The position numbers and the translations under genes are program-made. A stretch of DNA of 64,000 nucleotides from DATIRA01 sp963766505 (GTDB taxonomy: Bacteria > Pseudomonadota > Gammaproteobacteria > Steroidobacterales > Steroidobacteraceae), in NCBI GenBank assembly GCA_963766505.1, contig CAVYAL010000005.1, forward strand, positions 186,001 through 250,000, read 5' to 3'. A model generated the notes under the pieces. It was not told the DNA's origin. It was given only the letters and a program-made list of their open reading frames with translations, and did no database searches. Shown here piece by piece: positions 7,575 to 17,651 of this stretch. How positions within the stretch are numbered: position 1 is the stretch's first letter; each line of letters opens with the position of its first letter.

Positions 7575-9788
7575 TCAGGCCGCTGTGCGCGGTGCGGCGA
7601 TGCGCTCGACCTGGACCGGCGTGCCGTTCAGCACGGCGTTGCCCGTCAGCTCATCGATGGCCTGGTCGTCGGTGAGATCGTTGATGCTCGCGCCCGCATG
7701 CTGCGTGGCGACGGACAGGCGGATGCCCTCGCGATCGTGTCCCCAGCCATGCGGCAGGCACACGACCCCGGGCATCACGTCGTCCGAGATCTCCAGGTCC
7801 ACGACGAGTTCTCCGACCCGCGAGCGCAGGCGCACGCGATCCCCGTCCTCGAGCCCCCGCTCTGCGGCATCGCGCGGGTTCACGAGCAGCGTGCAGCGCG
7901 GCTTGCCCTTCACCAGCCGATGGCTGTTGTGCAGCCAGCTGTTGTTGCTGCGCACGTGCCGCCGCCCGATCAGCACGAGCTCGGGCACGGGCTTGCCGAG
8001 GACACGCCGTGCGCGCTCGAGGTCCTCGAGGAACAGGTCCTGGGCCAGGTCGATGCGGCCGTCCCGGGTCGCAAGCCGGCGCAGCAGGTTCGGCGCGAGC
8101 GGCCCGAGGTCCACGCCGTGCGGCGCATCGATCAGCTTGCGCAGGCTCAGGCCCTGCGGCCTTCGGTCCTCGGCCTCGAGTTGCCTGCGCAGGCTGCCGA
8201 GCCCGGGCAGCGAGGCGAGCAGACGCACGAAGCCCCGGTTCTCCATGCCGTAGCGCCCGCTGCGCAGCAACAGGTCGAGCGCGCGATCGGGCCCGAGCTT
8301 CGCGACCAGCCCCCGGCCGCCGCCGTCCCTCGACGCGCCGAGCCTGCGGCTCAACTCCACCAGTATCTCGTGGTCATGCAGCGCGCCCGCGGGCTTGTCG
8401 AACAGCGGCGGCGAATACTTCGCGAAGTTCCTCACCGCGAATGACGCGAGTGCCACGTCGTAATGGCTGCGCTCGAGCGGACTCGTCGGCGGCAGGATCA
8501 ACTGCGCGTGCCGGCTCGTCTCGTTCAGGTACATGTCCACGGAAACCATGAAATCCAGTTTCTCGAGCGCCCGGTCCAGCTGCCTGCCATTCGGCGTCGA
8601 GAGCACCGGGTTGCCGGCGAACGTGATCAGCGCGCGGACCTGTCCCTCCCCGGGTGTCTCGATCTCCTCCGCGAGCGCAGCCACCGGCAGCTCGCTGCTG
8701 AACTCGGGAAGCTGCCGCACGCGCGAGCGGTGCCGGTCGCGATGCCCGCGCGAACCATATGCGGCGCTCAAGTCCACCGCGGGCTCGGCGAACATCATGC
8801 CGCCCTCCGCGTCCAGGTGCCGCGTCAGTGCGTTGAGGCAGTAAATGAGCCACATGACCAGCCCGCCGAACTCCTGTGTGCAGGCTCCGACGCGGCCATA
8901 GACCACTGCGCGGGGCTCGCGGGCGATCTCGAGCGCGAGTCGCTCGATCCGCGCCGCCGGGATGCCGGTCCGCGCTGCGAGCACGTCGAAATCGAACCTG
9001 CCGACAGCCGCCTCGAGCTCGTCGAGGCCGTCGACCCGCTCCCGCAGGTGACCTGGATCGACCGCGCCGGCCTCGATCACTTTCTTCGTCAGCGCGAGCA
9101 GCAGGAACACGTCGGTGCCGGGCCGGATCGCCAGGTACTCGTCGGCGATGCCAGCGGTCTCGGTCCGACGCGGGTCGATGACGACGAGACGCCCGCCGCG
9201 CGCCTGCAACGCCTCGACGCGCCGCTCGAAGCCAGGCGCGCCCATGATCGAACCGCCGGAAGCCACCGGGTTGCCACCGATGCAGACGAACAGCTGCGTC
9301 CGGTCGACGTCCGGTACAGGCATCAGGAACTGGTGCCCGAACAATGCCCACGACGCCACCATGTGCGGCAGCTGGTCCACGCTCGTGGCCGAATAGAAAT
9401 TGCGACTGCCCGCGGCGCGGATGAAATCCCCGATCGTCAGCATGGCGCCGAGGTTGTGGGCGGTGGGATTGCCCACGTACACCGCGAGTGCGTCCGGACC
9501 GTGGGCCGCCCGGATCGATGCGACCCGGTGCCCGATCTCCGCGAACGCATCCTGCCAGGAAACCTGCTCCCAGCCATTCGCCGTCTTGCGAACAGGGTGG
9601 CGCAGCCGGTCAGGATCCTCGTGCAGGTCCTTCAGCGCCACGGCCTTGGGGCAAATGTGTCCGCGGCTGAATGCGTCCTGCTTGTCAGGCTTGATCGAAA
9701 GCACCTGGCTGTCCCGGTGCTCGATGACGATCCCGCACATCGCCTCGCAGATCGAGCAGGTCCGGTAGTGCAATCGCGACTCAGCCAT
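7575..9788 (-). CDS. Molybdopterin-dependent oxidoreductase with one [4Fe-4S] cluster
   Basis: A 737-residue member of the DMSO reductase/formate dehydrogenase superfamily. The N-terminal cluster motif has Cys11, Cys14, Cys18 and Cys46 (CSICEAMCG ... GHICPKA). The bis-MGD domains follow, with VVIDPRRTETAG, and the C-terminal molydopterin-binding domain includes VLIGRRHVRSNNSWLHN. There is no twin-arginine signal, so the enzyme should stay in the cytoplasm. I see no in-frame TGA, so there is no selenocysteine. The start at 9788 places MAESRLHYRTC directly before the cluster. No electron-transfer partner gene is adjacent, and the substrate cannot be read from the sequence. Confidence 0.92.
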   Translation of the reverse strand: MAESRLHYRTCSICEAMCGIVIEHRDSQVLSIKPDKQDAFSRGHICPKAVALKDLHEDPDRLRHPVRKTANGWEQVSWQDAFAEIGHRVASIRAAHGPDALAVYVGNPTAHNLGAMLTIGDFIRAAGSRNFYSATSVDQLPHMVASWALFGHQFLMPVPDVDRTQLFVCIGGNPVASGGSIMGAPGFERRVEALQARGGRLVVIDPRRTETAGIADEYLAIRPGTDVFLLLALTKKVIEAGAVDPGHLRERVDGLDELEAAVGRFDFDVLAARTGIPAARIERLALEIAREPRAVVYGRVGACTQEFGGLVMWLIYCLNALTRHLDAEGGMMFAEPAVDLSAAYGSRGHRDRHRSRVRQLPEFSSELPVAALAEEIETPGEGQVRALITFAGNPVLSTPNGRQLDRALEKLDFMVSVDMYLNETSRHAQLILPPTSPLERSHYDVALASFAVRNFAKYSPPLFDKPAGALHDHEILVELSRRLGASRDGGGRGLVAKLGPDRALDLLLRSGRYGMENRGFVRLLASLPGLGSLRRQLEAEDRRPQGLSLRKLIDAPHGVDLGPLAPNLLRRLATRDGRIDLAQDLFLEDLERARRVLGKPVPELVLIGRRHVRSNNSWLHNSHRLVKGKPRCTLLVNPRDAAERGLEDGDRVRLRSRVGELVVDLEISDDVMPGVVCLPHGWGHDREGIRLSVATQHAGASINDLTDDQAIDELTGNAVLNGTPVQVERIAAPRTAA

Positions 9789-9802
9789 GGCAACCAGCGC
9801 CG

Positions 9803-11236
9803 CTAGCGAAGTCGGCGCCTGAGCCCGAGCAGGCCGAGCAACAGCAGCAGGGCCGGTGCGGTCGAACCACCACCGTCGTTGTTGTTCCTCCTCTGGCCGC
9901 AATTCGTGATGCCGTCAACCGTGTCGCCGGCGAGGCTCAGGCGATACAGCGTGCCCTGGCCGCAATTTCCGCCGTTCTCGGTCGTTCCGACAAACACCGC
10001 GTCCGACAGCTGCAGCAGCGCGCCCGCGGGATTCGCTCCCTGCGTGCTGTCGAAGACGTGGAGCAACTCGAAGCCGGTTCCGTCGCGCGCGATCGAGAAG
10101 ATGACGCCGAGGCCGAGCACCGAACCGGCCTCGTTCGCCCCGCCGCCCGTGGTCGTGCCGTAGAGCCGCCCGTCGTTGCCCAGCAGCAGCGCCCCGGCCG
10201 GACGGGATCCGTTCGCGTCGTCGAAGTCGTGCAAAACCGTGAAACTCGAACCGTCGGGAGCGATCGCGAAGACGGTCCCGTTACCCGTCGCACCCCCCTG
10301 GCTCGCCACGCCGTAAAGGAAAGCATCTCCGCCGTCGACGAGCCCTGCGAGCGGGGCGGCGCCATCGACATTGACGGGCAGGCTGACTTCGTCGGGCGCC
10401 GTGGCGGCGCTGAAGCTGTGCACGACCCGGAAGTCGGAGCCGTCGTGCCGGACCCGGAAAACTGTGCCGCGACCATTCGCGCCGCCGCCGAAAGCCGTGC
10501 CGTAGAGGTATCCGTCCGCGCCCTCGAGCAGGCTGCCGGCCGGGCTGTGCCCGTCGTCGTTGGTGGCGATCTCGGCGCCGGCCTCGGAGGTGATCGGACT
10601 GAACTCGTGCAGCAGCTCGAACGCAGTGCCGTCGCGGCTCAGGCGGAAGATCGTCCCGGTTCCGTTGCTGCCACCCTGCCGGGCAGTGCCGTACAGGTAA
10701 CCGTCGCTGCCCTCGATCAGCGCGGCGTCAGGATAGACTCCGTCCGGATTGATCAGCCCGGAAATGGAATTGGATCCGGTCGTCAGAGCAAACGTGTACA
10801 GAGTCGTGAAACCGCTGCCGTCCGGAAGCACGCTGAACACGGTGCCGAACCTGCCAGGCTCCGCGGCAGGAGCGAAGCTGGTCGTCCCGTAGAAACGCCC
10901 GTCGCTGCCGAGCACCAGCCCCGCCTGCGGGCTGATGCCGTCCCGTTCACCAAGCTGGTAGACGGTCTGCACCTGCGACCCGTCCGGCTCGGCGCGATAT
11001 ATCAGTCCGGAGGCGCCGAAGGACGTGACACGGGCCGTGCCGTAGAGCCCGCCGTCGGGTCCGAGGATCGGCCGCGCACTGGTCTCCGAGGCGCTGAACG
11101 CGATGATCGTCGAGACCGCGGGCGTCGACTGCCCGAACGCGGCCAGCGGCAGCAATGCGAAAGCGACGACCAGCGAGGTCGTCGTGCGGCGTGACTCGGA
11201 AAGAAACGGGAGCAGCAAGCGTTGCATGACCGGCAT
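9803..11236 (-). CDS. Exported GloVer-type tandem-repeat protein with C-terminal sorting-like tail
   Basis: A 477-residue protein with an N-terminal signal peptide (hydrophobic TTTSLVVAFALLPLAAFG before QSTPAV). It carries seven copies of a roughly 50-residue repeat built on GYLYGT-x3-GG and GTVF-x3-DGS-F-x-LH-F, the pattern of the Gloeobacter/Verrucomicrobia repeat (TIGR03803 type), probably forming a beta-propeller. It ends in NDGGGST, a hydrophobic leucine stretch and LRRRLR, the layout of GlyGly-CTERM or MYXO-CTERM sorting tails. ATG at 11236 has AGGAG 11 bases upstream; ATG at 11227 is the alternative. The function is unknown, and surface display is inferred from the two ends. Confidence 0.88.
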   Translation of the reverse strand: MPVMQRLLLPFLSESRRTTTSLVVAFALLPLAAFGQSTPAVSTIIAFSASETSARPILGPDGGLYGTARVTSFGASGLIYRAEPDGSQVQTVYQLGERDGISPQAGLVLGSDGRFYGTTSFAPAAEPGRFGTVFSVLPDGSGFTTLYTFALTTGSNSISGLINPDGVYPDAALIEGSDGYLYGTARQGGSNGTGTIFRLSRDGTAFELLHEFSPITSEAGAEIATNDDGHSPAGSLLEGADGYLYGTAFGGGANGRGTVFRVRHDGSDFRVVHSFSAATAPDEVSLPVNVDGAAPLAGLVDGGDAFLYGVASQGGATGNGTVFAIAPDGSSFTVLHDFDDANGSRPAGALLLGNDGRLYGTTTGGGANEAGSVLGLGVIFSIARDGTGFELLHVFDSTQGANPAGALLQLSDAVFVGTTENGGNCGQGTLYRLSLAGDTVDGITNCGQRRNNNDGGGSTAPALLLLLGLLGLRRRLR

Positions 11237-11285
11237 CGAGTTGGAGACTCCTGGACCGGTCGTGCGGACCGGCGGTTTGTGAAGC

Positions 11286-11306
11286 GCGGATTCTGCCGGA
11301 ATCCGC
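11286..11306. repeat. 8-bp inverted repeat nested in a larger hairpin, divergent promoter region
   Basis: Arms GCGGATTC and GAATCCGC flank TGCCG. Around it an outer imperfect pair (GGACCGGCGG near 11267 and CCGCCGGTTCC near 11303) could extend the structure. It lies between the divergent genes at 11236 and 11384, upstream of the -10 box of the plus-strand gene. It may be an operator for either gene or a folded leader of the minus-strand gene. No T-tract follows. Confidence 0.5.
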
Positions 11307-11344
11307 CGGTTCCTGCATGGTCGCCCGAGCCCGCTGCACCCCGA

Positions 11345-11350
11345 TACAAT
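11345..11350 (+). promoter_or_regulatory. Likely -10 box (TACAAT) of the ABC-F gene
   Basis: TACAAT matches the sigma-70 -10 consensus at five of six positions and lies 34 bases before the GTG start at 11384, giving a leader of roughly 27 bases. No good -35 box is present at the usual spacing. The promoter would therefore be weak or dependent on an activator. Confidence 0.45.
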
Positions 11351-11383
11351 GCCTCGAATCAAGGCCCGCCAGGCTCCCGTCAC

Positions 11384-13294
<1,911 letters not shown>

Positions 13295-14269
13295 TCAGAT
13301 GCGGATGACGACCTTGCCCCGGGCCCGCCGCTGCTCCAGCGCGGCAAAGGCCGCGGCGAAGTCCTCGAGCGCGTGCACTTCGCCCACGACCGGCCGGATG
13401 CGGCCTGCCTCGACCAGGCGCCAGAGTTCGGCGGCGTTCTCCGCCTGCACGCGCGGCTCGCGCTGGCTGAAACTCCCCCAGTACACGCCCACGATCGACG
13501 CGCCCTTCAGCAGCGGAAGGTTCAACGACACGCTCGGGATCTCCCCGCTGGCGAACCCGATGACCAGGTACCGACCCTTCCAGGCCAGGCTGCGCAGCGC
13601 GGGCTCGGCGAGCGCTCCGCCGACCGGGTCGTAGACGACGTCCACGCCCTCACCGCCCGTGATCTCCTTGACCCTGGTGCGCAGGTCCTCCCGCGAGTAG
13701 TTGATGAGCTCGGTCGCGCCCAGCGACCTGGCGAGTTCGAGTTTCTCGTCGCTGCTCGCCGCCGCGATCACCCGGGCTTCCATCGCGCGACCGAGTTCCA
13801 CCGCGCTCGTCCCGACGCCGCCTCCGGCGCCGAGCACGAGCAGCGATTCACCCGGGCGAAGTCCTGCGCGCTGGCGCAGTGCGTGCATCGACGTGAAATA
13901 CGTCACGCAGATCCCGGACGCCGACTCGAAGTCCAGTGCCTCGGGCGCCCGGAAAAGCTGCGATTCGCGCGCGACGAGTCGCTCGGCCAGCGCCTGGCCG
14001 GTCGCGCCGACGACCCGGTCCCCGGCCTGGAAGCGCCGTACGCCCTCGCCGACCGAAACGACCACGCCCGAGAACTCGATGCCGGGAACGAAGGGGAGCT
14101 CGGGGCGCTCCTGGTACAAGCCCCGTGTCATCAGCAGGTCGGGGAAGTTCAGCGCTACGGCCCGCACATCGACCAGCACTTCGCCTGCCGAGGGGACGGG
14201 CTCCGGCCAGTCCGCCGCGTACTCGAGCCCCTCAATCCCTTTCAGTTCGCTGCAGATCACCGCGCGCAT
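13295..14269 (-). CDS. NADPH:quinone oxidoreductase-type MDR dehydrogenase
   Basis: A 324-residue medium-chain dehydrogenase/reductase of the zinc-free quinone oxidoreductase branch. The GroES-like N-terminal domain covers about residues 1-125 (VALNFPDLLMTRG, PGIEFSGVVVSVG). The Rossmann domain carries LVLGAGGGVGTSAVELG. No zinc-ligand cysteine/histidine set is seen. It probably reduces quinones or enones with NADPH in the cytoplasm. The start ATG lies 38 bases inside the end of the upstream SulP gene, so the two are probably co-transcribed. The substrate is unknown. Confidence 0.9.
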   Translation of the reverse strand: MRAVICSELKGIEGLEYAADWPEPVPSAGEVLVDVRAVALNFPDLLMTRGLYQERPELPFVPGIEFSGVVVSVGEGVRRFQAGDRVVGATGQALAERLVARESQLFRAPEALDFESASGICVTYFTSMHALRQRAGLRPGESLLVLGAGGGVGTSAVELGRAMEARVIAAASSDEKLELARSLGATELINYSREDLRTRVKEITGGEGVDVVYDPVGGALAEPALRSLAWKGRYLVIGFASGEIPSVSLNLPLLKGASIVGVYWGSFSQREPRVQAENAAELWRLVEAGRIRPVVGEVHALEDFAAAFAALEQRRARGKVVIRI

Positions 14270-16001
14270 CGTCACTCCCCGTCCCGGGCGGCCCGCGGGC
14301 CGCGGTTTCCTCGAGCAGTACGGTCTGTCGGCTGTCCACTCCAGGACCATCTTCGGGCGCGACGCCCCATTCGGCCTGGGCCAGCGCATCCGAGAGCTCC
14401 TGATGGTAACCGCCCGGACCCAGCAGCTCGAGAACTCCCGCCCTGGCGAGCTTGCCGTGGACCCGCGTGTTCGCCTCGCACAGCAGCACGCGCACGCCGC
14501 GGCGCTGGAGGTCGCGGATCGCCTCCTCGAGGCTCTGCAGGCCGGTGATGTCCATGAAGGGCACGCGCTTCAGCCGGAATACCAGCAGCTTCGGGTCCGT
14601 GTGCGTCTGCGCCAGCGCCCGCTCGAAATTGTCGACGGCCCCGAAGAAGAACGGGCCGTCGATGCCGTAGACCATCACGCCGGGGGGCAGCGTCACGCGA
14701 CCCCTGCGCACCAGCTCGCTTTCGAGCTCTCCACCGGCCAGCGGCTGGACTTCGACCGTGGAAGCCATGCGGTGCAGGAACTGGAACATCGCGAGGATCA
14801 CGCCCACGTTGACGGCCACCACCAGATCGGCGAACACGGTCAGGAAGAAAGTGATCAGCAGGATCACGACGTCGGCCCTTGGCGCGCGCCGCACCATGCC
14901 GGCGAAATGACGGATCTCGCTCATGTTCCAGGCGACGACGAACAGCACCGCGGCGAGCGCCGCCAGCGGCACGTTCTGCGCGAGCGGCGCCAGCGCGATC
15001 AGTACCAGCACCAGCACGACCGCGTGCGCGATGCCTGCCAGCGGACCGGTTCCGCCGTTCCTGACGTTGGTCGCGGTACGCGCGATCGCGCCGGTGGCGG
15101 CAAAGCCCCCGAACAGCGGCGCCGCGACGTTCGCGATGCCCTGGCCGATGAGTTCCTGGTTCGAGTCGTGGCGGGTGCCGGCCATGCCGTCCGCCACGAC
15201 GGCCGAGAGCAGGGATTCGATCGCGCCCAGCATCGCGATCGTGAATGCCGGGCCCAGCAGCTCGATGACGCGCGGCGCAGTGACTTCCGGAAACCCCAGG
15301 CCGGGCAATCCGCGCGGAATACCGCCGAACTCCGTGCCGATCGTCGCGACGCCCCCGAACTGGAAGATGGACTGCAGCAGCGTCGCGGCGATCATCGCCA
15401 CCAGCGGCCCCGGCACGCGCCGCAGCACCGGGACCCGGGGCGTCAGCACCACCGCAGCGAGACTCAGCGCCGCGATCGCCGCGGTCGCGAGATGTGTCTG
15501 CGGCACGGCGGCAACCAGGTTCCAGACCTTCTCGTGGAAGTGCTCTCCGCCCACTTCGGGCAGGCCGAGGAAATAGCGCCACTGGCCGACGAAGATGATC
15601 AGGCCGATGCCGGCCGTGAACCCGGTGATCACCGGGTCCGGTATGAAGCGGATGATGCCCCCGAGGCGCGCGAAGCCGAGCGCCAGCAGCATCAGTCCCG
15701 CCATGAACGTCGCGATCTGCAGGCCGTCGATGCCGTGCTTCGCCGTGACGCCGGCCAGGATGACGACGAAGGCGCCGGTGGGACCGGCGATCTGCAGGCG
15801 GCTGCCGCCGAACAGCGATACGGCCACGCCCGCGACGATGGCGGTATACAGGCCTTGTTCCGGCTTCGCGCCCGAGGCGATCGCAAAGGCCATCGCGAGC
15901 GGCAGCGCCACGACGCCGACGACCACCCCGGCAATGAGATTAGGCAGCCAGTGAGGACGCCTGAGCAGCCCGGCGTGCCAGGCTTCCTTGATCGCGATCA
16001 T
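14232..16001 (-). CDS. SulP-family anion transporter with STAS domain
   Basis: A 589-residue inner-membrane transporter of the SLC26/SulP family. The transmembrane region covers about residues 20-415 and includes the family stretches GLYTAIVAGVAVSLFGGS and IAGPTGAFVVILAG. A cytoplasmic STAS domain follows (about residues 440-550), with LKRVPFMDITGLQSLEEA. Substrates in this family include sulfate, bicarbonate and dicarboxylates, and I cannot choose among them from the sequence. The last 30 residues after the STAS domain are low-complexity and overlap the next gene. A Gfo/Idh/MocA oxidoreductase lies just upstream on the same strand. Confidence 0.92.
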   Translation of the reverse strand: MIAIKEAWHAGLLRRPHWLPNLIAGVVVGVVALPLAMAFAIASGAKPEQGLYTAIVAGVAVSLFGGSRLQIAGPTGAFVVILAGVTAKHGIDGLQIATFMAGLMLLALGFARLGGIIRFIPDPVITGFTAGIGLIIFVGQWRYFLGLPEVGGEHFHEKVWNLVAAVPQTHLATAAIAALSLAAVVLTPRVPVLRRVPGPLVAMIAATLLQSIFQFGGVATIGTEFGGIPRGLPGLGFPEVTAPRVIELLGPAFTIAMLGAIESLLSAVVADGMAGTRHDSNQELIGQGIANVAAPLFGGFAATGAIARTATNVRNGGTGPLAGIAHAVVLVLVLIALAPLAQNVPLAALAAVLFVVAWNMSEIRHFAGMVRRAPRADVVILLITFFLTVFADLVVAVNVGVILAMFQFLHRMASTVEVQPLAGGELESELVRRGRVTLPPGVMVYGIDGPFFFGAVDNFERALAQTHTDPKLLVFRLKRVPFMDITGLQSLEEAIRDLQRRGVRVLLCEANTRVHGKLARAGVLELLGPGGYHQELSDALAQAEWGVAPEDGPGVDSRQTVLLEETAARGPPGTGSDDARGDLQRTERD

Positions 16002-16052
16002 GCGCTGGGTGCGATGCTCAGCTCGCCTCGGCTGCGCCGCTACATGGCTCCA

Positions 16053-17003
16053 TCATGTGCGCCCGGGCGCCCCGCGCACCATGTCGGTGATCCGGATCGC
16101 CGTTTCGAGCGCCCGCAGGCCGTCCTCGCCGCTCACCACCGGGGGCAGGCCTGCGCGGATCGAGTACAGGAACGCCTCGATCTCCATCTTCAGCGCGTCG
16201 CCCTGATCGTAGCTGCGTTCCTCGATCACGACCTGCCCCGGGGCGGCCGCCGCGGCGGCCGGCGGCTTGCGCACGATCGTCAGCACCTTCTGCTGCAAAT
16301 CGATGGAGATGTAGGCGTCGTCCTGGAACAGGCGCAGCTTGCGCTCCGCCTTCATGCTGACCCGGCTCGCCGTCGTGTTCGCCACGCAACCATTCGCATA
16401 ACGGATGCGGGCGTTGGCGATGTCGAGCCCGGCAGAGAACACCGAGGTGCCGACCGCATCGATGGACTCGATCGGAGCACCGACCAGGCTCTGGATCAGG
16501 TCGATGTCGTGGATCATCAGGTCCAGCACGACGTTGACGTCCGTGCCGCGCTCCTTGAACTGCGCGAGCCGGTGCGACTCGACGAAGCGCGGCGTGCCGA
16601 GCGTGCCCTCCAGCGCGAGTATCGCCGCGTTGAATCGCTCGAGGTGCCCGACCTGCAGCACCCGCTCCCGGCGCGCCGCGACCGCTACCAGCTCGCGCGC
16701 CTGCTCCGGCGTCTCGGTGATCGGCTTCTCGACCAGCACGTGGATGCCATGATCGAGACAGTCGCTGGCGATCGGGAAATGCAGCGGCGTCGGCGTGGCG
16801 ATGCTGACGGCATCCACCTCACCGAGCAGCTCGCGGTAGTCCGCGACGGCGCGGCAGCCCAGTTCGCCCGCGACCCGGGCCCGCGCCTCGGGTTCGGCGT
16901 CCACGACCGCGACCAGCTCGGAGTCAGGCAACGAGGCGTACTTCTGCGCATGGAACCGTCCCAGGTACCCGACGCCGATCACGGCCGTGCGAACGCGCTT
17001 CAT
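16053..17003 (-). CDS. Gfo/Idh/MocA-family NAD(P)-dependent oxidoreductase
   Basis: A 316-residue cytoplasmic oxidoreductase. The N-terminal Rossmann domain begins AVIGVGYLGRFHAQKY, and the family's catalytic lysine motif is present as HVLVEKPIT. The C-terminal alpha/beta domain includes DLMIHDIDLIQSLVG, with the usual histidine. Relatives oxidise sugars or nucleotide sugars, and some sit near lipid A genes, but no such gene is visible here. A run of alanines near residues 250-256 marks a surface loop. It is 51 bases upstream of the SulP gene and may head a three-gene transcript. Confidence 0.9.
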   Translation of the reverse strand: MKRVRTAVIGVGYLGRFHAQKYASLPDSELVAVVDAEPEARARVAGELGCRAVADYRELLGEVDAVSIATPTPLHFPIASDCLDHGIHVLVEKPITETPEQARELVAVAARRERVLQVGHLERFNAAILALEGTLGTPRFVESHRLAQFKERGTDVNVVLDLMIHDIDLIQSLVGAPIESIDAVGTSVFSAGLDIANARIRYANGCVANTTASRVSMKAERKLRLFQDDAYISIDLQQKVLTIVRKPPAAAAAAPGQVVIEERSYDQGDALKMEIEAFLYSIRAGLPPVVSGEDGLRALETAIRITDMVRGAPGRT

Positions 17004-17066
17004 GATCGCAGATGATACTCAAATGCCGAGCTTGCGATCGGCCGGGCTTGCCCTCACGATCGCGGC

Positions 17067-17321
17067 ATGGATGCAAAGCGGGACCTGCTGTGGCTGCTGG
17101 CGGCGCTGGCATTCGGTGCGCTGCTGCTGCCGTTGCTGATCTACCAGACCGGCCTGCTGACGCTCGGGCCCTATTCCCGCGGCAGCGCGGGGGTCTTCTA
17201 CCGGGACTTCCTCGGCAGCCTCGCGGCTTTCGAATGGCCGGCCTGGCTGCTGCTGCTCGGACCGGCGCTGATAGTCGTCTTCTGGAGAATTCTGCGACGC
17301 GTGTTCGGTCTGGCCCGCTGA
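17067..17321 (+). CDS. Small membrane protein, unknown function
   Basis: An 84-residue protein with two hydrophobic segments, LLWLLAALAFGALLLPLLIY near the N-terminus and PAWLLLLGPALIVVFW near the C-terminus, joined by a short loop containing GPYSRGSAGVFYRDF. It ends in a basic tail (RILRRVFGLAR), consistent with both ends facing the cytoplasm. It is divergent from the Gfo/Idh gene and precedes another small gene on the same strand. I do not recognise the family. Confidence 0.65.
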   Translation: MDAKRDLLWLLAALAFGALLLPLLIYQTGLLTLGPYSRGSAGVFYRDFLGSLAAFEWPAWLLLLGPALIVVFWRILRRVFGLAR

Positions 17322-17381
17322 CGCCGCGCTAGCATCCACCGAGGGCGCGACTGCCCTGGCGGGCCGCGCCGGGAGGTGGAC

Positions 17382-17621
17382 ATGGGCTTGCTGAACGACT
17401 GGTGGAACAGGCTGACCGGCCGCGCGACGAAGCCGGCGGCGACCCGTGGGCCCAGGCCGGCCACGAAGCCGCAGTCACAGGCCAGCGGCGGCGGACTGTC
17501 GCTGGCAGAGGACCCGCCGAAACAGCAGCCGAGGCGCCACCGCAGCGCGGGCTTCGACCCGTACGAAAGCGACGCCGGCGAGGCGAAACCCCACGCCTGG
17601 GAGCGCATCGACCACGACTGA
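17382..17621 (+). CDS. Small proline- and basic-rich soluble protein, unknown function
   Basis: A 79-residue protein with no membrane segment. A good GGGAGG ribosome site precedes ATG at 17382; a GTG at 17376 overlaps that site and is less likely. The sequence is largely disordered: a short N-terminal amphipathic part (MGLLNDWWNRLTG), a basic Pro/Ala-rich middle and an acidic C-terminus (DPYESDAGEAKPHAWERIDHD). The strong ribosome site and the codon use matching its neighbours support a real gene. No family is recognised. Confidence 0.55.
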   Translation: MGLLNDWWNRLTGRATKPAATRGPRPATKPQSQASGGGLSLAEDPPKQQPRRHRSAGFDPYESDAGEAKPHAWERIDHD

Positions 17622-17651
17622 GCGCCGGCGCCAGCGCGGCATCGCCGCAGG

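Noticed and set aside
7575..9788. Selenocysteine-containing formate dehydrogenase
   Set aside because: The frame is open with no internal TGA, and no SECIS-like hairpin is apparent. Formate specificity cannot be claimed.
13701..17015. A plus-strand open frame of about 1100 codons
   Set aside because: It is antisense to the quinone oxidoreductase, SulP and Gfo/Idh genes, which have clear motifs. Its composition is that of a shadow frame.
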